A stretch of DNA of 64,000 nucleotides from JBBIJO01 sp037445895 (lineage in GTDB: Bacteria > Bacteroidota > Ignavibacteria > Kapaibacteriales > UBA2268): contig JBBIJO010000009.1 in the NCBI GenBank assembly GCA_037445895.1, positions 25,215 to 89,214 of the forward strand. The letters are read 5' to 3'. The stretch's first letter is position 1, and each line of letters starts with the position of its first letter. The notes beneath the pieces are model-generated. The model was not told the origin of the DNA, did not search any database, and saw nothing but the letters and a program-made list of their open reading frames with translations. This document shows positions 12,001 to 17,330 of this stretch, in pieces. Made by a program: the position numbers and the translations under genes.

Positions 12001-12058
12001 TTGCTATGAATACGGATTTATCTCCTCTATACAAATTGAGCATTTCTATTCCCAACAT
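1..12058 (-). CDS. Giant modular secreted adhesin-like protein (3' end beyond window)
   Basis: The minus frame is open from ATG at 12058 to the left edge, at least 4,019 codons. I checked codon phase at 12058, 9722, 5342 and 2 and it is the same throughout, so there is no net frameshift. The N-terminus MLGIEMLNLYRGDKSVF leads into a hydrophobic signal segment ending near AIQSQ. The mature part is rich in Gly, Ser, Thr and Asn with short beta-strand repeats of the haemagglutinin/beta-helix kind. It carries six modules, each opening with a motif like FYSRASGKWSTPSNWS. A GEVED-like domain (WIDYNRDGDYTDAGEEV, then GEFEEYTI) lies near 5176-5480. The start is 21 bases after the stop of the tail-collar gene, so the two form an operon. 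A second in-frame ATG at 12043 (MLNLYRG) is an alternative start. Role is inferred as surface adhesion or matrix. A T9SS C-terminus is expected but lies outside the window. Confidence 0.88.
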   Translation of the reverse strand, partial: MLGIEMLNLYRGDKSVFIAILLILVSGVAIQSQMYVSPNANVYFSSNSTIQINTSLTISSGATVTQNGTGTINITGDWTNNGGTFNPGAGIVIFVGNGNSVVGGSSSTNFYSLKINKTTGGSDVVLVQNNLLIDNLLQIDDGVLRLGNSNYVKIIVNGDVSIANGALLDVINTLPNASDTIKFGGNLFVDGTLDLNLSNGKVWTFFINSGNSELSGAGTVSFFEVILRKASSSDTVVFKRVFSAPDGFLTLDTGIFKLEGNYSFSNTFFKPQTGTGNCFIQNTSGFWLDNPNVTVNGQPLAGNLYLRGSLRISQGTVNVGTTGESSIIYDNPTPSKSKLTVDGGNLNIWTRISPQTYATNLIDFGFSAGTLKVGVGSNSSETGVGLFDISATGSSINWSGGTLELNRTANNSVADYVVLASTGTVSGGLLKIDAQIATQTFDINTTKPIYEMLMSGANSPVARIVSNNLAITTNLTLAGSGTGRFNANGLNITIGGDWINNLGSADGFTAGTGTVMFNGSSTQSITGSQSTQFYNVSVNKTGGDLEMNQPTTIDNDLKLISNTIVDLNSNDLTIGANGHIYSDNGTQEDLSTFNSNKFIVNSGSGSNPLAGAKLIRRVATGASLPLNLRFPVGTPNRYSPAMITFNSGGATFGPNAYVSVKPVPLEHPGIEASNKSLTKYWVVDDSNITYSSQGATVRFFYNSAEVQGNENNYAVLYYSPSYDDPNGYWRVNPGVNNSVDIINNLFYAQQLDSVAGDWTSGESDAAYATFYARADGDFNNANTWSNVYFNGAASTKYPTKLHHRVRIQDHEVTITANIPQLNLISVENGTEGRQPGRLTFTNDYYIQGDTFRLEQNTKLKVSHSNGIVSVPTNDGSIRTTVRDLSSLSVYEFVGSGSQSTGDGIPNVVRGFVVTKPTAQILTLGKSIQISDSLVINDGILDLSLYNLNGQSSGRTLIMRGGEMIVRQSFPTNYSAPTFTAGRITFDGTGNVTIPSSGSSPGVLQYNDLKIAGNTRSGNVTFASSGEIRIRNQLDISNLLFTNNTYGFFTNGSTVRFNKNGGTQNIPLQPASPSDSVVFLEYYNLIIDSSGTKQLSATGTPTFKVLNNLKIDGGATFSSNNFNLEVQGNWENLNGSVFVPGTASVIFRNPNALATTTITSRDTADNPFNNIVIAGSGTIKSLDNIKIQGGLVLLPTATLEMALGTFMSIYGNWTNQGGNFTYGTSTVMFTGASTQFITQSSGNANFYNLTIRNGANVDASGVGSSGNGIVVNNNLVLDAGNLRTHVGSNFRFVTVLGSLTRPGGGYVDGELRKTVGTGTTSATFEIGYGTRYTPVQIDFYGSGGTSGLLGILSDTINTTTSPLSWNSDPPTAILPTGSAMSPTRHVARQYSISIPSGSSFALGGSRKYNATFTFIGSAAPNGDLRNGANTSLFEARLRSGSNWIGPFYYGTYPLMGARNTNTTEFDSLVDFGTFIVGEPDILTFYTRANGNWTTSNNWSTQGYGGSPASEYPGQSTNIFRAFIGNGNTITLNQNVTVDTSASFAGWVQIDSSGLLNFDTYVLSGSGEFRIAKNGTVQTANPDGFRSIGAFGSVQTTTRNYDYGNHGRANFIYSGNQNQTQANEAIPSSIGSLTIDKTANTLTFNRSTTIVDSLFVRQGSFTLGANLTINGNIRRNSGTTFNPGSTTVTFSGLSGDTITNLDSNPLNFNNVTLAKGSGTGDVVLSENSVIQISNNLTFSTSGSNKSLIDARSYSGAYVIMGQTATVSNASNTRGWVNGELRKYITSGNAPAVTFEVGDSLKYSPFLIDFRSGSDNGAAGYIAVKVFTGTHQYMDLAYNPPIAPSRLIGPKWWRVTKPFGSSFRRGNRNFDPRAYFIVPGDDAYVDYWGCVDLTYCRKWTGGVEWQALYPNSTNSNDGAFGCGDTRNASLTPNFTYSGALSGGLAYVNVANVNTSFGSTELIGSDTLMGDFVAGNQNSIARFYNFYSVRNGDWTDPATWSTVSLDDTLSPTNLAASDTTGGRNRIIYGFPRRQYDNVIIGNGKRVRLDANIGTNTLTTLTTAELNALAGPSVTVRDSGILDLNYHVLRGNAFAVYNGGKLISGSTSGITTGNSGNINLYPGVSPSYSDSISLVYTAEGYTSDVARYFSTWPGRDGTSYYLAYIAVRNASDNSLLMENTTLDTLTRSTRCINIYLHKKAVLTAGSSYYLQIDPSNTGGQRRYKVWIDYNRDGDYTDAGEEVINQTSNSNGLFNTNSFTVPAGTTAGSTQMRVGMQSGTSNYGPTGSGSGEFEEYTIDIVNSNTTITQSTGNGLPNILRSIEVHSPRNGSVVQLGKSITVLDSVRIRSGQLQAQANNITLYGDFVSDTTNGFNAGTGSVYFQNSTVSNIRGTATNITFNNIYLQKPAVDTVKVAINTIVNGTLRMDSLNIMNISDNKNISFGTTGALSYTGAAFSNRKMIRVSGGPNTGTILKNFQTGSGTRSFVYPMGIDTVFNMANISITGNFAGTPSLEVVLRGNQHPNRRNGYILKKYWTLNPVGISNITASTYEFDFYGVDTSGNVSRYIPARYKSGSGWEINLGSNPNISNISYGYRVQITNDTSFDGSKLAGDWTAGDPTAFFNGLVFYSRASGKWSTPSNWSVDPVAKHNGPPASYYPGQLYIQDTVNIDGYTIYYDVQNSEIDSLRLGGTSPLPNPGQLFFDSTANNKMLKMRQLFLDNENVVIQTSGWVPSGPRKKIDTLMITQNLKHNGSGSNGMNLFPQFSANDSDYVVLKFAGSGVSRITGEGPWASMRSIVIAKNGGLSDSVFVESSSLCNFSSSSLKHFFEFYGGILVQNTTSSPKNLYISGSDLLPITITSNSGISIFDGSVRSRATITTNANTIIHLRKGDLYVGEPGSFSTIYGNLIYNTGTTVKIDTGTLDVARSFARAQTNSTIDFILQPYGTVKVNTVGAGSYDPTKIGFDISNSGSSFSMSGGRIIIANALGTSPASFDFRINAQNGSGMTGGTIQSGDTTSTPNNTTIKIGGSLPIKDLHFANSQSNAVTTQIAEQTFTITGNWAIDANHTFNLNGNTVIFGGNLTNYGSFVASPTGPTSDSWIVELNGNGNQTFFSNSSEFRFYNLKIEKTTGNVLLSNSGNSDFKIHNILEFSNSNNAFISAPIQSGRFVELSPIPGSTPTITRNGKGHINGRLYRYVANGSQNVFYAVGADSIDSYRPLWLETSGSTNTAGLVGVVSFNIEHPRIADVNVDTTKILIRYWKVTTPVSGGYVLGSGNTFNLKVQFRNPYDFKPGSDLTRFDLLNYSPACPDPPTTCSGGGTWRHLTTPDKTDTTLRCTGNTLFGDFTAGTFLGTVFWSRNNGFWDNPSTWSLKSYYQDSVPTRIPNQTYDVVRIGNGKTVTLPEGFSPNIKSVFVEKDSVNYLPGTLLIYGTLGYLRGQNFALEDSCTIGVQNQYGITRVVDGNIGAIQTDNRNYGVGRFIFFNTSSSMSTGLGLPDSIKTIIIDNTYSLDNSVYLSNYAGAPALKIADTLLVKQGTYNVGNRNMVLYGVMILDSNSIEGKFEPANAEVSFDGSNEKYLILKNRSGVRFNNLTISGGNLNIIRPTINDANRQHTFVNNNLNFANPNTFITLLDGVNLKIVNSSASAILNAGSARFVRTSLSSGMLIREISNGQTYTFPIGSNNLYAPAVFEASASGSNGTIGVRTSPGQSTYQTDGHRGLTPSTAAVYLKRYWTIDSITAQINGKWTFYYNDNDVAGNETELTKIGRWRPAWETTGGAWAFPFNPSVINISNNTFESTSDFAYSGFYGDWTIGNENAFRRILYSRQSGLWSSDQSWTWLPTHSGPIAGSGIYPNSPGDSVVVGGGNNGVGNHEITLDLNNPFGTGVNSGVAVGTSASNTGTLAFGTNILNGDYFTLGDYSSLKIGSADGIFNVGQNLGNVRSSLSRNFNTNGIYIYNGSTSQTIGDGLPSTVYSFIVDNSGVYPNNIVTINKAILVQKDLRVLNGTLDLQNYSMNSVPSGTGTVELSAN
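553..9757 (-). repeat. Six-fold protein module repeat in the giant adhesin
   Basis: The motif F-[YW]-x-R-x2-G-x-[WF], followed by a Trp-Ser or similar pair, recurs at about 9685-9757 (FYARADGDFNNANTWS), 7550-7617 (FYTRANGNWTTSNNWS), 6050-6128 (FYSVRNGDWTDPATWS), 4133-4207 (FYSRASGKWSTPSNWS), 1958-2035 (FWSRNNGFWDNPSTWS) and 553-635 (FYSRQSGLWSSDQSW). Spacing is about 1.4 to 2.2 kb. Most copies are preceded by a strand of the type FEIGYGTRYTPVQIDF and followed by a PGQ or YPN turn and a strand such as IGNGNTITLN. The copies are conserved in protein but diverged in DNA, so this is an old modular expansion and not a recent tandem duplication. Confidence 0.8.
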
Positions 12059-12079
12059 ACCTCTCTTTTCGACTTTCGT

Positions 12080-14776
12080 TTATTTAACCCTCATAATCCA
12101 AACAACGGTCATATTTTTCGGTCTTGTCTCATTTGCTGTTCGCGGAGTTCCATTTGTTCCGTCGCTAATGGGATTCCCAACCTCGATTGTTGCAGAAGGC
12201 AGTCCGATTTCCGCCTCCTCATCGACATCCATACCCCCATACAAATAAGCAATCGCATTGCTAGTTATACTGTGTTTGTGCCCTTGGAAAGCATCGTTTT
12301 GGCCTGTTCCCGAGGTTGTTCCCCCACGCAAGAACATACTTGCTTTTTCGCTCAAACCTGGCGAATTTGCTCCACTCGGATTCCCATTGAGATTAGGAAT
12401 CGTTTGATTATGATATGGACTTGCCACATCATTTAAAGTTTGCCCATTACATTCAACCCAACCATAAGGCAAAGAAGGAGTCCCAGACATACTTTTATGC
12501 CAAGCAATAATAGAACCAATAGGTGGAACTGGCTGATTACCCCCATAAACCACCCAATTGGAACCATTGCTTATTAATTCAATAACACCGCGCTGACGGA
12601 GCGACATTAAAGTTGAATCGTCGATGGCACCACTAATTGTCACTACGCCAGTATTGATATTTTTAATTACATAAATCCTTCCTACATTGGACGAAGAAGG
12701 ATCTGGCAACGTAATTGTTAAATTTGATGTTGAATTAGCAAGTATCGTATGGTGTGTTTCGTCGAGTGTGGTATTGGCAGTAACAACCGTAACTTTATTC
12801 GAAATCGATCCTTCGACCGAGAAAGTCGAGCTTGGATTGTTAGTTGCAATACCTACTTTCCCATCGCTGCCTACAAAGATTCTATCGCTGTTATTTGTTT
12901 TAATCTTAAATCCAACATTATCAACAGTTCCAATGAAATTCGTAGATTCGTTCATTCCTGAATTGCCGGTAGTTGTCCAAGCAACGGATTGAACGACACC
13001 GGGTAAAGATTGTTCGGAAACGAGATTATTCCACGAGGTTCCATCGTAAAGTCTAAGTTTATCTGTCGCATCGTCGTAATAGACTGCACCTTGCGAAACA
13101 ACCGTAGGAGTAAATCCCAAAGGTTCGAAATAAATAACCTCGGGATCGATGTTCCCCGTAACAACCAAATCTCCGTCGATAAGAACATCGCCATTAATTT
13201 GGACAAGCAATGAATCATCGTTAATCGTCGAAGTTCCTATGCCTAACTTACCATTTCCTAATAAACGTATTCTCTCGGTTGCGTTCGTTTCGAAAATCAT
13301 AGGTAAATTCTCGTTTTGTTTGAGATGTGCATTTCCGCTCCCATCGACCCCAACATCGAAACCGTCGCCCGAGCCTGTCCCAGTTGTTGTTCCTGCTGTA
13401 AACTTATGGTATGTTGCCGTCGAAGTTCCTCCATCTTGATGCAACAAAGCATTAGGTGATGTTATATTTATACCAACTCGACTATTAGTTAAATCGTGGT
13501 AAATAAGATTCGTTGCCTCCCACCCAGAATTATACCTTAGAGTTTGACCATTTGTCCCCGATGGCAATGTTGAAACCGATTGCCAAGACAAATTCCCGGA
13601 ATTATCGCTTTGAAGGAAACCACTACTCGGAGGCAAAGCCGATGGAAGTGTATAATTTATCGCCGAAGATTGCCCACTACCCGTTGAAAAGGTATTACTT
13701 CCCGTTCCACTATTATTCAATTGCAAAGAGTTTTGAATCACCAATCGATTATTTATCCCGTCCCATTTCAATTGAGCATTCGACGTTAACGAACTTGTTC
13801 CATTCCATAAAGCAATTTCGTCGTTTGTTCCTGTCCCAGTCACAGTTCCAGGAAATTGCTGTCCCCCAGCAAAAGTAATTGTTCCTGTCATTGTGCCACC
13901 CGAAAGAGGCAAATAGTTCGACGCTGTAATATTGTCGGGAATATCGTCGTCCGTTAAGCTTCTGAATGAGGGTTGCGAAGGAGCACCGCTCGTCGGACCC
14001 GCAAAAACCATGTTTGCACTTTGATTACCCCAAGAAACCGAAATAGTCCCCGAAGAAGTTACTGGGGAACCAGTGATGGAAAACTCGCCAGGCATCGACA
14101 GTCCAACCGACGACACAGTTCCAATGTTGCCAGGCTCCCATTGTTGTGAAGTATTATTCCAAATATAGGCTTGACCATTGGTCGGAGCAGTAGAAGCTAC
14201 ATTCCTCCCTTGAATCTTCGCTACACTCGGATTCGGATATGTCCCACTCAAATCACCACCAGCCGTCCCACTTGGAGGCAACGACGTCGGAAACTCCACC
14301 CAAGTCTTGTCACCTCGCCAATATTGACTCGTCGTCCCAGCCGATATACTCGGCTCTTTCCCGTCCAACTGCCCCTGAATATTACTCGTAACTCCATCTA
14401 AATACCCAAATTCCGCATTACTAACGTTACCACTGCCTATCTTCGTCGCATCTATACCCGCACTCGAACTAATGTCGGCATCTACTATACTACCATCGAC
14501 TATCTTAGCACTCGTAACTGCATTATCCTTTAAATATAATTGATTACTACCATTCAATCCTATCGTCGTATTATCGTAAAGAACATCAAACTCCGTCCCT
14601 GTTAAACTTAACCCGTCCCCTGCGGTATAGGTCGTATTATCGTCCGACGACGCAACCCATTCAGTCCCACTCCATTTCAATACCTGTCCACTCGTTGGAC
14701 TCAATGTATTCGATACATTTGTCCCTTGAATCTTCGCTACACTCGGATTCGGATATGTCCCACTCAAATCACCACC
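12080..14776 (-). CDS. Tail-fibre/tail-collar-like secreted protein, C-terminal part
   Basis: This is the 3' portion of a gene interrupted by the N gap. The frame is open up to the gap, so the internal Met at 14767 is not a real start. Near the gap are two copies of the LSGTYPNPSVAKIQG motif, followed by Gly/Thr/Asn-rich segments such as LGIGTSTINDDS. The last ~150 residues are a phage tail-collar-type domain: PPIGSIIAWHKS, GWVECNGQ, a PNLNG turn, FLRGG, and the terminal strand ETRPKNMTVVWIMRVK. Tail-collar domains of this kind are common in chromosomal Bacteroidota secreted proteins, so this does not imply a phage. The stop at 12080 is 21 bases before the giant adhesin start, suggesting co-expression and possibly a shared surface structure. 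Confidence 0.85.
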   Translation of the reverse strand, partial: GGDLSGTYPNPSVAKIQGTNVSNTLSPTSGQVLKWSGTEWVASSDDNTTYTAGDGLSLTGTEFDVLYDNTTIGLNGSNQLYLKDNAVTSAKIVDGSIVDADISSSAGIDATKIGSGNVSNAEFGYLDGVTSNIQGQLDGKEPSISAGTTSQYWRGDKTWVEFPTSLPPSGTAGGDLSGTYPNPSVAKIQGRNVASTAPTNGQAYIWNNTSQQWEPGNIGTVSSVGLSMPGEFSITGSPVTSSGTISVSWGNQSANMVFAGPTSGAPSQPSFRSLTDDDIPDNITASNYLPLSGGTMTGTITFAGGQQFPGTVTGTGTNDEIALWNGTSSLTSNAQLKWDGINNRLVIQNSLQLNNSGTGSNTFSTGSGQSSAINYTLPSALPPSSGFLQSDNSGNLSWQSVSTLPSGTNGQTLRYNSGWEATNLIYHDLTNSRVGINITSPNALLHQDGGTSTATYHKFTAGTTTGTGSGDGFDVGVDGSGNAHLKQNENLPMIFETNATERIRLLGNGKLGIGTSTINDDSLLVQINGDVLIDGDLVVTGNIDPEVIYFEPLGFTPTVVSQGAVYYDDATDKLRLYDGTSWNNLVSEQSLPGVVQSVAWTTTGNSGMNESTNFIGTVDNVGFKIKTNNSDRIFVGSDGKVGIATNNPSSTFSVEGSISNKVTVVTANTTLDETHHTILANSTSNLTITLPDPSSSNVGRIYVIKNINTGVVTISGAIDDSTLMSLRQRGVIELISNGSNWVVYGGNQPVPPIGSIIAWHKSMSGTPSLPYGWVECNGQTLNDVASPYHNQTIPNLNGNPSGANSPGLSEKASMFLRGGTTSGTGQNDAFQGHKHSITSNAIAYLYGGMDVDEEAEIGLPSATIEVGNPISDGTNGTPRTANETRPKNMTVVWIMRVK
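14206..14260. repeat. 55-base direct repeat, copy 1
   Basis: Identical to 14722-14776 and 14877-14931. On the coding (minus) strand it encodes the GGDLSGTYPNPSVAKIQG unit of the tail-fibre-like protein. It extends three further matching bases to the right relative to copy 3. Confidence 0.9.
14722..14776. repeat. 55-base direct repeat, copy 2 (abuts gap)
   Basis: Identical 55 bases, ending exactly at the first N. The base before it differs from copy 1, so the match begins exactly at 14722. Confidence 0.9.
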
Positions 14777-14876
14777 NNNNNNNNNNNNNNNNNNNNNNNN
14801 NNNNNNNNNNNNNNNNNNNNNNNNNNNNNNNNNNNNNNNNNNNNNNNNNNNNNNNNNNNNNNNNNNNNNNNNNNNN
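14777..14876. other. Assembly gap of 100 N
   Basis: Exactly 100 N separate two contigs. The left contig ends with, and the right contig begins with, the same 55-base sequence. The gap falls inside one coding sequence. The size is a placeholder: at 100 bases the two halves are out of phase, whereas the real missing length must be 2 modulo 3, or be negative through overlap. Confidence 0.97.
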
Positions 14877-14931
14877 TCCCTTGAATCTTCGCTACACTCG
14901 GATTCGGATATGTCCCACTCAAATCACCACC
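14877..14931. repeat. 55-base direct repeat, copy 3 (abuts gap)
   Basis: Identical 55 bases, beginning exactly at the first base after the Ns. Together with copy 2 this means both contig ends are the same 55-mer, the signature of a de Bruijn assembly break at a repeat. Confidence 0.9.
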
Positions 14932-15891
14932 AGCAGCATCACCATCGAAAACAATAGTAGTTTTTTCACTATTATAGACGGGGTCTGTTTCGAGCGAAGA
15001 AGCCGAAACCCATTGTGGGGGACTGCCAGAACCTTGTGAACTCAGAATCTGCCCGGAAGTTCCTGTGGAACCATTCGGCATTAATGCTCCGGAAAATTGA
15101 ACATTGCCCGAAATATCGAGCGCTTGCGATGGCGTAGTCGTTCCAATACCTAATCGCTTATTTGTATTATCCCACCAGAGACCATTATCGCCTGTTATTG
15201 TATTTGTCCCATTCCAGAACGAAACTTGGCTTGTTGAACCAGAACCAGTAACCTCCGAAGCAGAATTTGCATCTGCTATTGTAATTGAACCGGCACCGTT
15301 AGTTATTGTAATTCCACTTCCAGCAACCAAATTAGCAACTGTGTAACCACTTCCATTGCCAATCAAAAGCTGCCCATTGCTTGGAATGGAAGACACTCCT
15401 GTTCCACCATTGGAAATAGGTAACAAACCGGCAACTTCGGAAGTCGCCAAATCGACCGCATCGGTTGTTGAGCCTGTTCCTTCGAAGACATTTGCTTCGA
15501 TAGTCCCCCCTCCCAATAAAATTGAAGAACCAGAGCCAACTGTCATTGTTGCTGTCGAGTTCGTCCCTGTAGAAATCAAATTAAAAGGAACAGAAGCAAG
15601 TGAGGAAACTACTGCAACCCATTGGGTGCCATTATAGTATTCAAAACGTTGATTATCGGAATTGTAAATTAACAACCCTGTAGCTGGGGTGGCAATGCTA
15701 TTTCTTTGAGCTGTTGTCATCCGAGGGACAAGAAACCCCCTATTCGTCGAAAATAATTCGAGAAGAGCAGAGTTGTCGGGGGTTGTAGTTCCAATTCCAA
15801 CATTTTCAGTTTGAGCAGAAATTGGCAATACCCCCAATAGCCAAAGATGGACGACAAGCATCCAATTTCGAAAGAGTACTTTCTTTTTCAT
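14877..15891 (-). CDS. Tail-fibre/tail-collar-like secreted protein, N-terminal part
   Basis: This is the 5' portion of the same gene. It starts at ATG 15891 with a signal peptide (MKKKVLFRNW, hydrophobic core, cleavage near SAQ-TEN). The mature start has the Bacteroidota fibre motif NVGIGTTTPDNSALLE, then RGFLVPRMTTAQRNSIAT and GLLIYNSDNQRFEYYNGTQW, typical of secreted tail-fibre-like proteins. A second GIGTTTPSQALDISG unit follows. The segment ends at the gap in GGDLSGTYPNPSVAKIQG. If the two gap-flanking 55-base repeats are overlaid as one copy, this part and the C-terminal part stay in frame and give a 3,657-base gene of 1,218 residues. It lies 99 bases after the stop of the short response regulator. 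Confidence 0.85.
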
Positions 15892-15990
15892 TTTTCTTAC
15901 AAATTTATTTATTTAAGTTTCAATCCAAAATAAGTTCAACAAATACATCAATACCAAAGAATACCAGAAGACAACCAAAATCGCAAAAAA

Positions 15991-16581
15991 TCATCTTGAA
16001 CCGCTCATATAATTTTTAATCTGTGCAACCGGTAAATTCATTTCCCGAGCGATTTTGCTTGTAGCCCCGCCTTTCAATCTTCGAACAATTATTTCCTTTT
16101 CCAACTTTGTCAAACAAATAATTCTTTTTTCTGCCATATTAACTTTTGCTTTATTCCCATTTTTTAACGAATCAAGCAAGGCTTTGCTGTAAACTTGGTT
16201 ACCTTCGAGAACTTTCGTTAAACTAAAAATCAAATCCGCAGGACGAACCCCTTTAAAAAGGCAACCATCGGCATTTGATTCAAGAATCAGTTCGAAGCTG
16301 GCAAGCTTTTCGCCCGCGGTAATCAATATTGTCTTTGGGAACTTTTCCAAAGCAGATAGTTTTTTAACCACTTCGATGCCATCCATTTCGGGCATAAAAA
16401 TATCCAAAATTGCGATTTCTGGTTCGAGTCGCATAATTTTGTGGTAGGCTTCCAATCCATCCGAAGCCTCCCCAACAACCTCGAAATTAGGTTCCGAAGT
16501 AATATAATGTTTTAAGCCAACCCAAACGATTTTGTGGTCGTCGGCAACAAAGACAGTATGTTTCGAACCCAAAAGTTGCAT
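15991..16581 (-). CDS. Response regulator, NarL/FixJ type, with shortened HTH
   Basis: The 196-residue protein has a receiver domain at 8-130 with the acidic pair D14-D15, phosphoacceptor D60 (AILDIFMPEMDG), T88 and K110. The C-terminus, 155-196 (LTKLEKEIIVRRLKGG, then SKIAREMNLPVAQIKNY), resembles a LuxR-type helix-turn-helix but stops within the recognition helix at MSGSR. It lacks about 20 residues that normally follow. Reading past the stop in all three frames gives no HTH continuation, so this is not a simple frameshift. No histidine kinase is nearby. It sits between the other response regulator and the tail-fibre gene and may control the surface-protein operon. DNA binding may be altered or lost. 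Confidence 0.85.
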   Translation of the reverse strand: MQLLGSKHTVFVADDHKIVWVGLKHYITSEPNFEVVGEASDGLEAYHKIMRLEPEIAILDIFMPEMDGIEVVKKLSALEKFPKTILITAGEKLASFELILESNADGCLFKGVRPADLIFSLTKVLEGNQVYSKALLDSLKNGNKAKVNMAEKRIICLTKLEKEIIVRRLKGGATSKIAREMNLPVAQIKNYMSGSR

Positions 16582-16661
16582 TTATGCATCCTACGATACA
16601 ATACAAATTACAAATTAATTTAATGCGAGCAAATAAGTTTACGTATTTCTACTTATCGAAC

Positions 16662-17330
16662 TTATTTAGACTGTTTTGTAGAATGCATCACAGCAAAGCG
16701 GACCAAACCCGAAGCGGTTTTAATACCAAGTTTCTGAATAATATTGGACCTATGGGTTTGAACTGTTCGAAGGCTAATGTTTAAAATCTCGGCAATTTCT
16801 TGGCTCGTTTTACCCAAAGAAATGTAATTTAGAATTTCTTGCTCCCTTTTGGTTATAGTAACATTTGGGTTTGTGGCTTCTACTGTCTCGTGGCTCAAAG
16901 GGCGTTCAAGTACCCTTAAAATTGAACGCGAAAAAACCCTTTCCCCTTGCAATGCTTTATAAATAGCCTCTATTAAAAATGGTGGGGGAATATCTTTCGA
17001 TAGGTAGCCATCCGCACCAGCTTCGAGCGCCCGTTCAATAAAGCGATAATCTTCGAATGCAGTCAAAATCAAAACAAGAGTATCCAATCGGCTATTCTTA
17101 ATATGTTTTGTTACTTCGATTCCATCAATTTTCGGTATGCTAATATCGAGCAAAAGAATATGTGGAGTATATTCTTCGACCAAAGATATCGCTTCCTCAC
17201 CATCATTGGCTTCGGCAAGCAGATGCATTCGTTTATCAATGGAAAGAATGCGGCGGATACCAACCCGAACGATTTCGTGGTCGTCGGCAATAATCACTTT
17301 AATTTCATCAGGTAAAGTTAGGTCATTCAT
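16662..17330 (-). CDS. LuxR-family (NarL/FixJ) response regulator
   Basis: A canonical two-domain response regulator of about 222 residues. The receiver domain has an ADD acidic pocket, the phosphoacceptor in LLLDISIPKIDG, Thr in ILTAFED and Lys in YLSKDIPPP. The C-terminal LuxR HTH is complete (ITKREQEILNYISLGKTSQE, then ISLRTVQTHRSNIIQKLG). I chose ATG 17330. A GTG at 17336 adds two residues. The start overlaps the nadE stop by 8 bases (ATGAATGA), so it is translationally coupled to nadE. It is an orphan regulator in this window, followed 80 bases later by the shortened regulator. Confidence 0.93.
   Translation of the reverse strand: MNDLTLPDEIKVIIADDHEIVRVGIRRILSIDKRMHLLAEANDGEEAISLVEEYTPHILLLDISIPKIDGIEVTKHIKNSRLDTLVLILTAFEDYRFIERALEAGADGYLSKDIPPPFLIEAIYKALQGERVFSRSILRVLERPLSHETVEATNPNVTITKREQEILNYISLGKTSQEIAEILNISLRTVQTHRSNIIQKLGIKTASGLVRFAVMHSTKQSK

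Noticed and set aside
14206..14931. CRISPR-like array from the 55-base repeats
   Set aside because: The three copies are in a coding sequence, irregularly spaced and encode a protein motif.
12080..15891. Prophage or phage tail cluster
   Set aside because: Tail-collar and GTYPNPSV motifs occur in chromosomal Bacteroidota secreted proteins; a signal peptide is present and no capsid, terminase, integrase or other phage gene is nearby.
14764..15891. 375-residue ORF ending in VVI after the Ns
   Set aside because: It reads through the N run into a wrong phase; the true gene continues in the 12080-14776 part.
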